Assembly: GCF_050496545.1 (NCBI RefSeq)
Contig: NZ_JBNVZV010000005.1
Coordinates: forward strand, 62,001 to 126,000
Reading direction: 5' to 3'
DNA: 64,000 bases
Source of the DNA: Phycicoccus avicenniae_A
GTDB lineage: Bacteria; Actinomycetota; Actinomycetes; Actinomycetales; Dermatophilaceae
Below the pieces are notes generated by a model. That model worked only from the letters and a program-made list of their open reading frames with translations. It did no database searches and was not told the origin of the DNA. The stretch's first letter is position 1. Each line of letters starts with the position of its first letter. The translations under genes and the position numbers were made by a program. Positions 1 to 10,000 of this stretch are shown here, in pieces.

Positions 1-1236
<1,236 letters not shown>

Positions 1237-1329
1237 GGCGTGCAGGCTAGTGGCGCGAGGGCGGCCGTGGGTTTCCGGGGTGTGACGGCGAGACGCGGGA
1301 CCGCGTCCGGGGGTCGTTACGCTGGCGGC

Positions 1330-1587
1330 GTGACCGAGCAGACGCCCCGCCCCCGCGCCACCCTCGGCGAGTCCGCGCCGGTCGAGCCGCCGCACGTGCC
1401 GACCTCGCTCATCACGCTCGTCGGGTGCGCCCTCTGGGCGGTGGCCCTCGTCGTCTCGCTGGCCGTCCCCGCGCTGCACACGGGCGAGCGGTCGTGGTGG
1501 CCGTGGGCGTGCGTCAGCGGCCTGGCGCTCGGTGCGTTCGCGTGGTGGTACGTCCGGCGCGGGAAGGGCAACGCCGCCGGCGCCTGA
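1330..1587 (+). CDS. DUF2530 family two-helix membrane protein
   Basis: An 85-residue protein of unknown function. It has a polar N-terminus, then two hydrophobic helices (about residues 32-50 and 58-74) and a short basic tail, which matches the actinobacterial DUF2530 family in size and layout. The start is a GTG. A TACGCT hexamer lies six bases before it and no Shine-Dalgarno sequence is visible, so the message may be leaderless. It converges on the DUF3027 gene, with a small palindrome in the gap. Confidence 0.75.
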   Translation: MTEQTPRPRATLGESAPVEPPHVPTSLITLVGCALWAVALVVSLAVPALHTGERSWWPWACVSGLALGAFAWWYVRRGKGNAAGA

Positions 1588-1597
1588 GGCACCACGA

Positions 1598-1616
1598 GTA
1601 TCGGGTCACCCGATAC
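1598..1616. repeat. Short palindrome at a convergent gene junction
   Basis: Nine-base arms (GTATCGGGT and ACCCGATAC) flank a single C in a perfect palindrome between two converging genes. As RNA it would fold with a 7-bp stem and a GTCAC loop. It may act as a weak bidirectional terminator; there is no U tract. Confidence 0.45.
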
Positions 1617-1688
1617 GACCGCGCTCCACCCCGGAACCGTTCCCGGGTGATGCGCGGGGTTCCCGGGGGAAGTGCCCGGCGAGCCGCC

Positions 1689-2435
1689 TCAGGCGGGGTC
1701 GAGCTCGAAGTCGTCGAGGATCGGCGGCGAGACGCGCTCGGGGGCCGGCGCCTCGACGTCGACCTCGGAGTGCGCACCGCACCCGTGGTCGAGGCTGACG
1801 ACCTTGCCGTCCGAGGGGGACCAGGCGTTGGCGCAGACCCCGAACACCGAGCGCAGCGCGCCGGCCATCGGGACGAGGAAGCCGCAGGACGAGCACGGCA
1901 TCGGGGCCTTGACCGCCACCGCGGCCGACGGCCCGTTCTCCCCGTCGTACCAGCGCTGCGCGGCGACGTCGCGACCCTCGGCCGAGAGCACGCGGGGGCG
2001 GCCGAGGCCGAGCTCCCAGAAGCCGACGGCATCGACGTCCTCGTCACCGGTGGCCTCGAAGCCGGCCTCGAGCAGCGGGTCGGCCTCGAGGTAGGGCGTG
2101 ACGTCGCCGGCGCCGAGGTCGCCGGGAGCGAGCCGCGCCGCGTAGGGGACCCAGTCGGGCGAGAGCATGGACCCCTCGCCGGGCACGAGGTTGGCCTCGC
2201 ACACCGTCACGGCCTTGGAGCGCGCGACCCGGGAGACCGACACCGCCCAGCGCCAGCCGCGGTAGGCGGGCGCGGTGCAGGCGAAGTAGTGCGTCGCCAG
2301 CCGCTCCTCGTCCATCGCCATCCCGAGGTGCTCGCCGACGGCGTCACCGTCGGCGACGGCCAGCGCGGCCTCGCGCGCGACCTCGACGGCGCCCTTGAGG
2401 GTGCTGTCGGTCTTGACGGCGGTGGCGGTGGGCAT
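1689..2435 (-). CDS. DUF3027 domain protein
   Basis: A 248-residue soluble protein of unknown function, found almost only in actinobacteria next to a cold-shock gene, as here. A conserved HYFACTAPAYRGWRWAV segment lies near residues 48-64. A cysteine pair, CSSCGF, and two later cysteines (VCAN and HGCG) in the C-terminal third could bind zinc; that is inference. Its ATG overlaps the stop of the upstream cold-shock gene in a TGATG, so the two are almost surely co-transcribed and translationally coupled. Confidence 0.85.
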   Translation of the reverse strand: MPTATAVKTDSTLKGAVEVAREAALAVADGDAVGEHLGMAMDEERLATHYFACTAPAYRGWRWAVSVSRVARSKAVTVCEANLVPGEGSMLSPDWVPYAARLAPGDLGAGDVTPYLEADPLLEAGFEATGDEDVDAVGFWELGLGRPRVLSAEGRDVAAQRWYDGENGPSAAVAVKAPMPCSSCGFLVPMAGALRSVFGVCANAWSPSDGKVVSLDHGCGAHSEVDVEAPAPERVSPPILDDFELDPA

Positions 2436-2833
2436 CAGAGCTCGAGGTCGGCGGCGACGGCGTGCAGCACCTGGGCGACCTTGTTGCCGTGCGCCTTGTC
2501 GGGGTAGTGGCCGCGACGCAGCGACTCGGAGACGTCGTCGAGGAGCTTGATGACGTCCTCGACGATGACGACCATCTCGTCGGCCGGCTTGCGGTCGCGG
2601 ACACGGCGGTTCGTGGCGACCGAGGGGGCCGGGTCGAGGAGGCGGACCGAGAGCGCCTGGGCGCCGCGGCGGCCCTCGGCGACGTCGAACTCGATGCGCT
2701 GGCCGCCCTTGAGGCCGGCGACCCCGGCGGGCAGCGCGGAGGCGGGGACGAAGACGTCACCCTCCCCGGACTCGCCGGACACGAAACCGAAGCCCTTCTC
2801 GGCGTCGAAGAACTTCACCTTGCCAGTCGGCAC
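2435..2833 (-). CDS. Cold-shock domain protein with C-terminal extension
   Basis: A 132-residue protein. The first 65 or so residues are a CspA-type cold-shock domain with the RNP1-like motif KGFGFV, which binds single-stranded nucleic acid. A second, helical half follows (VEDVIKLLDDVSESLRRG region), so it is about twice the length of a simple Csp, as is usual for the copy linked to DUF3027. I chose the GTG at 2833 because GGTGAGG sits 6-7 bases upstream and the product then begins PTGKVKFF, the usual Csp start. An in-frame ATG 12 bases earlier lacks a ribosome site. It forms an operon with the DUF3027 gene. Confidence 0.9.
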   Translation of the reverse strand: MPTGKVKFFDAEKGFGFVSGESGEGDVFVPASALPAGVAGLKGGQRIEFDVAEGRRGAQALSVRLLDPAPSVATNRRVRDRKPADEMVVIVEDVIKLLDDVSESLRRGHYPDKAHGNKVAQVLHAVAADLEL

Positions 2834-3017
2834 GGTCCACCTCACCCATCACGTCGCTGCGGCACCCGGTCCGGGCACCGCTCCCAAGGCTAACCGGTGC
2901 CGGGCCGGGCGCGCCGCCGGGTTCTGGCCGGCGGTCGACCGGCCGCGCGGGTCGGCGGGGTGCGCGCCGGGGGAAACCCCGTCGAGGACCGTCGGTGGGT
3001 CGTGGCACCGTGGGCCC

Positions 3018-4334
3018 GTGCCCGAGACGACCGAGGGCCCCCGGGGGGCCACCACCGACCAGCCGGCCGACGGCGGCGAGCACCGGCTGACCCTGCGCGG
3101 GTTCTGGGACGCGCTGCCGCCGGCCGGCCGCTGGCTGCTGTCCACCACCGCCGTCTCCACGCTCGGCCGCGGCATGACGCTGCCGTTCACCGTCATCTAC
3201 ATGCACGAGGTGCGCGGCCTCCCCCTCGACGTCGCCGGCCTGCTCATGGGCCTCATCGCCGTCGTCGCCGTGCTCGTCACCGGGCCCGTCGGCGTGCTCA
3301 CCGACCGGCTCGGCGCGCGGCCGGTCGTCATCGCCGGCCTGGCCGCCCAGGCGGTGGGCGCGGTCGTCATCGCCTTCGCCACGACGCTGCCCGCCTTCGT
3401 CGTGGCCGTCTGCCTGCTCGGGCTGAGCTTCGGCATCGGCTGGCCGGCGTTCAACGCGATGATCGCGAGCATCGTCGAGGGTCCCCTGCGCACGCAGTTC
3501 TTCGGCGTGAACTTCGCCCTGGTCAACCTCGGCATCGGCGTGGGCGGCGTGGTCAGCGGCTTCCTCACCGACGTCGGCCGGCCCGCCACGTTCACCGCGA
3601 TCTTCCTCGTCGACGCCGCGTGCGTGCTCGTGCCGGTCGCCCTGCTGCTGGGGCCGCTGCGCGGCGTCGCCGGCCGCCCGCAGCCCGTGGAGGACGGCGC
3701 GGACCCAGGCGTCGGCTACCTCGCCATCCTGCGCCGCCCGGCGGTGCTGTGGATCACCGCGCTGACCTTCCTCTCGAGCTTCGTCGGGTACGGCCAGATG
3801 GAGGCCGGCTTCCCCGCGTTCGCCCGCCAGGTCAGCGAGGTGTCCACCCGCACCATCGGGCTGGCCTTCGCCGTCAACACGGTCGTCATCGTCGGCCTGC
3901 AGTTCCTCGTCCTGCGCCGCATCGACGGCCACCGCCGGACCCGCGTCTTCCTCGTGCTCGTCCTCCTGTGGGCGCTGGGCTGGGCCCTGCTCGGCAGCAC
4001 CGGGCTGGTCGCGGGCACGCTCGCGGCGGCGGCCGGCGTCATCGTCTTCCACGTGTTCTTCGGCCTCGGCGAGACGATGCTCCAGCCCACGGTGCCGGCC
4101 ATCGTCAACGACCTCGCGAGCGACCGCGACCGCGGGCGCTACAACGCGGTGTCCGGTGGGGCCTTCCAGGTGGGCGCCATCACCGCGCCGGTCGTCGCCG
4201 GGTGGCTGCTCGACCGCCGGCTGGCCGGCGTGTTCGTCGCCGTCCTGCTCGTCTGCCTCGGGCTCGTGGCCGTGCTGGCCCTGGCCCTCGAGCGGCGCAT
4301 CACCCCCGAGGTCAACGGGGTCCGCCGCCGCTGA
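3018..4334 (+). CDS. MFS transporter
   Basis: A 438-residue major facilitator permease, probably a drug or metabolite exporter; the substrate is unknown. Twelve hydrophobic helices are visible from about residue 40 on. The loop between helices 2 and 3 reads TDRLGARPVVIAG, the MFS motif A. The GTG at 3018 places about 40 polar residues before the first helix. The reading frame stays open 470 bases further upstream but that part is not membrane-like and overlaps the cold-shock gene. It converges with the collagen-like gene, leaving only 13 bases between stops. Confidence 0.85.
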   Translation: MPETTEGPRGATTDQPADGGEHRLTLRGFWDALPPAGRWLLSTTAVSTLGRGMTLPFTVIYMHEVRGLPLDVAGLLMGLIAVVAVLVTGPVGVLTDRLGARPVVIAGLAAQAVGAVVIAFATTLPAFVVAVCLLGLSFGIGWPAFNAMIASIVEGPLRTQFFGVNFALVNLGIGVGGVVSGFLTDVGRPATFTAIFLVDAACVLVPVALLLGPLRGVAGRPQPVEDGADPGVGYLAILRRPAVLWITALTFLSSFVGYGQMEAGFPAFARQVSEVSTRTIGLAFAVNTVVIVGLQFLVLRRIDGHRRTRVFLVLVLLWALGWALLGSTGLVAGTLAAAAGVIVFHVFFGLGETMLQPTVPAIVNDLASDRDRGRYNAVSGGAFQVGAITAPVVAGWLLDRRLAGVFVAVLLVCLGLVAVLALALERRITPEVNGVRRR

Positions 4335-4347
4335 CGGGCGGGCGCGG

Positions 4348-5160
4348 TCAGCCGAGCACGTTCAGCCGGGTGGCCGCGAGCCCCTCCTTCGCCGCGACGA
4401 CCCGCACCTGCGCGCCGACCTGCAGCGGCAGCCCGATGCGGGTGGACGCGTACCCGGCGGACAGGTCGTAGGTGGCGGCGAAGCCGTCGGCGCTGCGGAC
4501 GGCGATGCTCTTCCCGGCGGTGTAGGCCGTGACCTCGCCGACCTGGACCACCATCACGACCGGCGTGCCCGTCGCGGCCGTCGTGAACTCGCCGTGCAGG
4601 ACGTCGTCCATCCCCGCCATGCCACCCGTCATCGCGCCCCGGCCCTGTCCCTGCCCGGGCAGCCGGCCGGTCCCGCCCTGCTGCCCCTGGTCCTGCCGCC
4701 CCTGGCCCTGCGGCCCGTCGGCACCCTGGCGGCCATCCCGGCCGGGACGCCCGTCGCGGCCCTGGCCCGTCATGGGCCCGCCGCGCTGCATCCCCGGCCG
4801 GTCGTCATCGCGGCCGAAGGCGGTCCGCCCGCGTGCGTCCTCGCCCCGACCGTGGCCGCCGACGAGCGCGGCCCCGAGACCGATGACGGCCACGACGAGC
4901 AGGGTGGCGAGCACGGCGACCGCCCCGAGGGCCACCCGGCCCCCGGTGGAGGAGGTCGCCTCGTCCCAGGTGCGGCGGGCGCGCCCGGGAGGTCGCGGCG
5001 GCGGCGGTCCCCCGGGCGGGGGCGTCGCGGACGCCGCGGCCCACGCCGGCTGCTGCTCGCTGGGCACGGGCGGCTGCGCCGCGGTGGGTGCGGTGTCGGT
5101 GGGCGGCGTGGGCGGGACGGGCTCGTCACCCGTCGGGGAGCCGGTGGGACGCTCGGTCAT
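4348..5160 (-). CDS. Membrane-anchored protein with Gly/Gln/Arg-rich collagen-like linker
   Basis: A 270-residue protein I cannot assign to a family. Residues 1-65 are a Pro/Thr-rich cytoplasmic segment. One transmembrane helix follows (about 75-97). Then comes a roughly 80-residue low-complexity linker rich in Gly, Gln, Arg and Asp with loose G-x-x periodicity. It ends in a folded region of about 85 residues (from MDDVLHGEFTT) that looks like a small beta-barrel, similar in size to DUF5666-like domains; that resemblance is a guess. Topology predicts linker and barrel outside the cell. Starts at an ATG. Confidence 0.7.
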   Translation of the reverse strand: MTERPTGSPTGDEPVPPTPPTDTAPTAAQPPVPSEQQPAWAAASATPPPGGPPPPRPPGRARRTWDEATSSTGGRVALGAVAVLATLLVVAVIGLGAALVGGHGRGEDARGRTAFGRDDDRPGMQRGGPMTGQGRDGRPGRDGRQGADGPQGQGRQDQGQQGGTGRLPGQGQGRGAMTGGMAGMDDVLHGEFTTAATGTPVVMVVQVGEVTAYTAGKSIAVRSADGFAATYDLSAGYASTRIGLPLQVGAQVRVVAAKEGLAATRLNVLG

Positions 5161-5231
5161 GCCCCCGATGATCCGCCGGTCCGGCCCCCACGGCTCCCGG
5201 TGCGCGCGGACTCATACGCAACTCACAGCCT

Positions 5232-5257
5232 CGCCGGGTGCTCGTCCACACCCGGCG
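5232..5257 (-). terminator. Hairpin after the HMG-CoA lyase gene
   Basis: A perfect 9-bp stem (CGCCGGGTG and CACCCGGCG) with an 8-base loop lies 8 bases beyond the lyase stop codon. There is no strong U tract, as is common in high-GC actinobacteria. Confidence 0.55.
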
Positions 5258-5265
5258 GCGGGCCC

Positions 5266-6204
5266 TCATCCCCCGGACAGCGCCTTGACGACCCGGGACG
5301 GCGACGGGCGGCCGAGCCGGCCCGCCATCCACACCGACGTCTCGACGAGGGCGTCGAGGTCGATGCCCGTCTCGACCCCCGCGCCGTCGAGGGTCCAGAC
5401 GAGGTCCTCGGTCGCGAGGTTGCCGGTCGCCGACTTCGCGTAGGGGCAGCCGCCGAGACCGCCGGTGGAGGCGTCGACGACCGTGACGCCGTCCCGCAGG
5501 GCGGCCAGCGTGTTGGCCAGCGCCTGACCGTAGGTGTCGTGGAAGTGCACGCCGACGCGCTCGGGCCCGATGCCCGCCGCCCCCAGCGCGTCGATCAGGC
5601 GGTGGACGTGCCCCACGGTCCCCACGCCGATGGTGTCGCCGATCGAGAGGTGGTCGCAGCCGAGGTCCATGAGCCGGCGGCAGACGTCGACGACCTGCGC
5701 CACCGGCACCGGTCCCTCCCACGGGTCCCCGAAGCACATCGAGACGTAGGCCCGCACCCACAGCCCCTCGGCCCGCGAGCGCTCGACGACCGGGGCGAAC
5801 ATCGCCACCGACTCCTCGACGGTGCGGTTGAGGTTCCTGCGGGCGAAGGTCTCGGTGGCGCTGCCGAAGATGGCGACGGCCCCGACGCCGGCGGCGAGGG
5901 CGCGGTCGAGCCCGCGCACGTTGGGCACGAGCACCGGGCGGCGCGGGCCGCGCCCGTCGTCGCCGAGGAGCGTGAGCACCTCCTCGGCGTCCGCGAGCTG
6001 CGGCACCCACCGGGGGTCCACGAACGAGGTGGTCTCGACGGTGTCCAGCCCGGCGCCGGCCAGCCGGCGGACGAACTCGGCCTTGTCGGCCGCGGGCAGG
6101 ACGCCGGCCTCGTTCTGCAGGCCGTCGCGCGGGCCGACCTCGTAGACCGTGACCCGGCGCGGGAGGGAGGGGTCGGGCTCGACCTGCGGCAGGACACGGC
6201 TCAT
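5266..6204 (-). CDS. Hydroxymethylglutaryl-CoA lyase
   Basis: Splits HMG-CoA into acetoacetate and acetyl-CoA, the last step of leucine breakdown. It is 312 residues, close to the usual 300, with a TIM-barrel HMGL-like fold. Near the N-terminus VGPRDGLQNE supplies the catalytic Arg and metal-binding Asp. HFHDTYGQALAN carries the metal-binding histidines. GGCPYAKSATGN is the active-site cysteine loop; it differs a little from the canonical GGCPYAxGAxGN. The ATG at 6204 puts these motifs at normal positions, while upstream in-frame residues are not lyase-like. Other leucine-pathway genes are not adjacent, though a lone acyl-CoA dehydrogenase lies 49 kb away. Confidence 0.93.
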   Translation of the reverse strand: MSRVLPQVEPDPSLPRRVTVYEVGPRDGLQNEAGVLPAADKAEFVRRLAGAGLDTVETTSFVDPRWVPQLADAEEVLTLLGDDGRGPRRPVLVPNVRGLDRALAAGVGAVAIFGSATETFARRNLNRTVEESVAMFAPVVERSRAEGLWVRAYVSMCFGDPWEGPVPVAQVVDVCRRLMDLGCDHLSIGDTIGVGTVGHVHRLIDALGAAGIGPERVGVHFHDTYGQALANTLAALRDGVTVVDASTGGLGGCPYAKSATGNLATEDLVWTLDGAGVETGIDLDALVETSVWMAGRLGRPSPSRVVKALSGG

Positions 6205-6287
6205 CCCCCGATCCTGACACGCCGCGGCCGCTACCCTCGTGCGCGAGCGCCGGAGGGTCCGGCGACCGACCGAGGGGACCGGCCCAC

Positions 6288-7034
6288 GTGAGCACGAGCG
6301 ACGACGACTTCCGCGACCCGACGGCCCCGCCGCCGCTCCCCGAGGACGCCCCGTCGCACGACACGGGGGCCGCGGACGCACCGGCCGGTGACGACACCCA
6401 GGTCGTGGGCACCGACCGGACCCGCCCCTTCGAGCCGCCGTCGACCGGGTACGAGCCCCCCACGTACGCCGGGCCGACCTACTCGACGCCGAGCTACGAG
6501 CAGCCCGACTACGGGACGCCGAGCTACGGCACCCCCGCGGCCCCTCCCCCCGCCGCACCCGCCGGCAGCACCCCGCCCCCGGCGTGGCCGCCCGCGCCGA
6601 CCCCCTACCCGAACGCCGGCGCGACCCAGCCCCCCTCCGGCGCGCCCGCGCCCTACGCCCCGCCCCCGCCCGGCGGCCAGGCGGCCAACCCGTACGACCC
6701 GTCCGTCCCGGCTGCGGGCGCGTACCCGTACGGCGCTCCCCCGTCGATCTACGGTGTGCCGCAGCGCAACACGAGCGCGCTGGTCCTGACCATCCTCTCC
6801 GGCCTCCTCGTGGCGTCCTGCTGCGGAGCCCTCACCCTGCCCGCGCTGATCCTCGGCATCATCGGCCTGACCAAGCAGTCCGACGACCCGGAGGGCTCGC
6901 GCCGGATGTCGCGCTACGGATGGATCGCCTTCACGGTCGCGGTCGTCCTCACCGTCGTCGGCATCGTGGTGCTGGGCGTCATCGGCTCGATGGACGGCGG
7001 GTCGTCGTCGGACAGCACCTTCGACGGGTACTGA
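6288..7034 (+). CDS. Proline-rich DUF4190 membrane protein
   Basis: A 248-residue protein of unknown function. Residues 1-155 are a disordered Pro/Tyr/Ala/Gly-rich tail with repeats of the type TPSYEQPDYGTPSYGTP. The C-terminal 90 residues hold two hydrophobic helices with the DUF4190 look (LTILSGLLVASCCGALTLP, then a basic loop, then YGWIAFTVAVVLTV). Such proteins are common in actinobacterial envelopes. GTG start. It converges with the large secreted-protein gene, 12 bases away. Confidence 0.75.
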   Translation: MSTSDDDFRDPTAPPPLPEDAPSHDTGAADAPAGDDTQVVGTDRTRPFEPPSTGYEPPTYAGPTYSTPSYEQPDYGTPSYGTPAAPPPAAPAGSTPPPAWPPAPTPYPNAGATQPPSGAPAPYAPPPPGGQAANPYDPSVPAAGAYPYGAPPSIYGVPQRNTSALVLTILSGLLVASCCGALTLPALILGIIGLTKQSDDPEGSRRMSRYGWIAFTVAVVLTVVGIVVLGVIGSMDGGSSSDSTFDGY

Positions 7035-7046
7035 CCGGGGCGGACG

Positions 7047-10000
7047 TCAGGTCCGCCGCGCGATGACCGCGTCGACCACCACGAGGCGCCCCGTCGTCCG
7101 GCTGCGCAGGGTCAGGGTGCCGCTGCGGACCGAGGGCAGGAGCGGCAACGCCAGCACCTGCCTCGCGCGGGTCGTGGACGAGCGTGTCGACACGCTGCCG
7201 ACGCGGGTCGAGCCGAGGAAGACGTCGAGCGTGCCGCACGTGGGACACGTCGTCGCCACGACGAGGACCCGACGGGCCACGGTGCGTGTACGGGTCAGCA
7301 CCCGTCCAGCGGTGGTGGTCCTGGTCACGGTTCCCGCGGAGGCGCTCGACGAGCCCGCCCTGGTCCAGCCGGTGCCGGCGGCGAGCGCCCGGTCGTCGAG
7401 CGCCCGGGCCGTGCACCGTTCGGCAGACCACGCCGAGGTGTTGCCGACCCTGTCGCGGGCGCGCACCGAGAAGCAGTACTCCGTCCCGGACGCGAGCGAC
7501 ACCGTCACCGACCGGGCGGTGCGTCCCGACCAGGCGGCCGGTTGGCTGTGCGCCGAGAACGCGGTCGAGGACCAGGCCGCCGAGCGCACCCTGACGTCGT
7601 AGGAGGAGACGCCGGCGGTGTCGGAGGCCCCGTAGGTCACGGTGACCGTCGAGCCGAGCACCGCGACCGGCAGGGCCGTGACGGCGACCGTCGGGGCCGC
7701 ACCGTCGACGGTCCAGCGGTGGGAGGCGGTGCTCACGCGCCCGAACGGGTCGGTGGCGGTCACGGTCAGCGTGTGCGACCCGGCGGCCACCGTGCCGGAC
7801 CATCCCGACGAGCACGCCGCGGTCGGCTTCCCGTCGAGTCGGCAGGTGACGGTCAGGCCACCGACGGGCACCGTGTCGTCGGTGACCCGCACCGGTATCC
7901 GGGACGTGGTCGCGGTGAGCGCCGGGGCGGACGGGAACGTGATGGCCGGGGCCTGCTCGTCGAGCCGGCGCCAGGCCACGGCGCTGACCGACATCGCACC
8001 CGCCGGCGAGGAGACCGTCGTCGTGCCCGCGCCACCGTGCGGATCGGCACGCCAGACGGTCACCGAGTCGGCACTCCACGGCAGCCAGGTGGGCACGGCC
8101 AGCGCGTCGCCGGCCGGGGCCCACGCCGGTCGCCCGAAGACCGTCACCCCGACGAACCCGCTGACCCGCACCGTCGACGCGCCCCCGCCGATCGGCAGGG
8201 TGCGCACCTGGTCGACGCCGTCCGCGCCCGTCCTCGTGAACGCGACGACATCACCGCGCGGGGACACCGCCGGCCAGAACGCGCCGTCGCTCCCGGCGAG
8301 GGTGGTCCTCGTCCCCGTGGCGCCGATGCGCACGAGCCGGCTGGTCGGACCGTCCACGGTCACGGCGACCAGGGCGGTGCCGTCGGGGAGGAAGGACGGC
8401 AGGACGGCGCCCTGGCCGCCCGGGTACGCGGCCGCCCGGGCCTCGGGCGCCAGCCCACGACACCAGACGGCACCCGCCCCGGCGCTCACCTGCGACCAGC
8501 AGACGCGCGACCCGTCGGGCGACCACACCGGGTCCAGCTCGTCGGCCGCGGGGTCGTCGGCGAGCAGCCGGGGCGCCGGCCCACCGGGCTCGACGGAGCG
8601 CACCCACAGCGACGCGGCGAGGTCGGCGTCGTACACCGTGTACGCCACGAGCCGGCCGTCGGGCGAGACCGCCGGGGCGTCGACGTCCTGGCCGCTCCCG
8701 TGCGCGACCCCCGGGCCGTCGCCGAGGGGCGCGGACACCAGGTCCCCGGTGTTCCAGCCCGCCGCCAGCAGCAGCTCCTCGTCGGCGGCGACGACGCTCG
8801 CCTCGTCGTCGGGCGGGGTCGGCGTGCTGCCGTGGCGGTTCGTCACGACGAGCCGGTAGCGGTACGTCGTCCCTGCCGTGACGTCGGGGTCGACCCAGCT
8901 CCCGGCACCTGGCTCGGCCTCGCCGACGCGGACGAAGGACCCCTCGCCGGTCGCCCGCTCGATGCCGATCGTCGTGACCGGGCTGCCACCGTCCCCGCCG
9001 GCGTACCACTGCACAGACACCCGACCGAGGACGGCGACGGCCCGCGGCGTCCACGGGGGCGGGCCCCCCTGTGCCGAGCCGGCGACCTGGAGGACGAGTC
9101 CCCCGTTCGGCGTCTCGGCCGGAAGGCGCAGCACGGCCGAGGTCGTCCCGGTTCGGACCGGGTGGTGGACGACCTCCACGGTGCACCGCTCGTCGACCGC
9201 CAGGACGGCGCCGCAGGTCGAGGCGCCCAGGCCGAAGGACGACGCGTCGTCCCCTCCGACCGCCGCGTCGCCCAGGCCCAGGGGGCCCGACCCCGCGTTG
9301 TGCAGCGTCACGGTGACCGGTGCCGACGTCTCGCCGACGACCACGCCGGCGAACGGGTCGCCCCCGACCGAGCCCGGGGTGGCCTCGAGCGCCGCGAACG
9401 GTGTCGCGACGCCGTAGCGCACCTGGACCTCGACCGGCCGCCCGACGCACGAGAGGTGGAGGTCGGCATCGAGGCGGTGCACCGTGCCGTCGGCACGCAC
9501 CCAGGCCTCCCGCACGACCGCGGTCCCGAGGAGCGCGCTGCAGGTGGACGGGCCGGATATCAGCGACACCTGGTACGCGGAGGTCTCGCCGACCTCGTAG
9601 GTCCCGGGGCCCGGGAAGCGCGGCAGGCCGAGGATCGTGCCCGATCCCGCCAGCTCGCTCACCCGGTCGCGCAGGACGGGCCGGTCCGAGCCCAGGGGGG
9701 TGGCGGTCCCGTCGCGCAGGACCGAGGAGCCCGAGTCGGCCTCGATCACCATCGCCTGTTCGGCGTCGGCGTCCGGCGGGTCCGGGAGGTCGGGGCGCGT
9801 GACGGTGACCGGGTCGGCCGCCGCCTCCCCGGCCGCGGTGTACGCCGAGACGACGTAGGTCGCGCTCTCCCCCGGGCCGAGCGCGGTGTCGACGAAGCTG
9901 GTCTCGTGCAGGGCCCGGGTCCCGAGCAGCACCGGCTCCGGGCCGTCGGTGCGCCGGATGCGGAAGCCGTCCGGCAGGGGCGCCGAGGAGTCGTGGGTCC

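Noticed and set aside
2834..2845. ATG at 2845 as cold-shock gene start
   Set aside because: No ribosome site precedes it, while the GTG at 2833 has one and gives the usual N-terminus.
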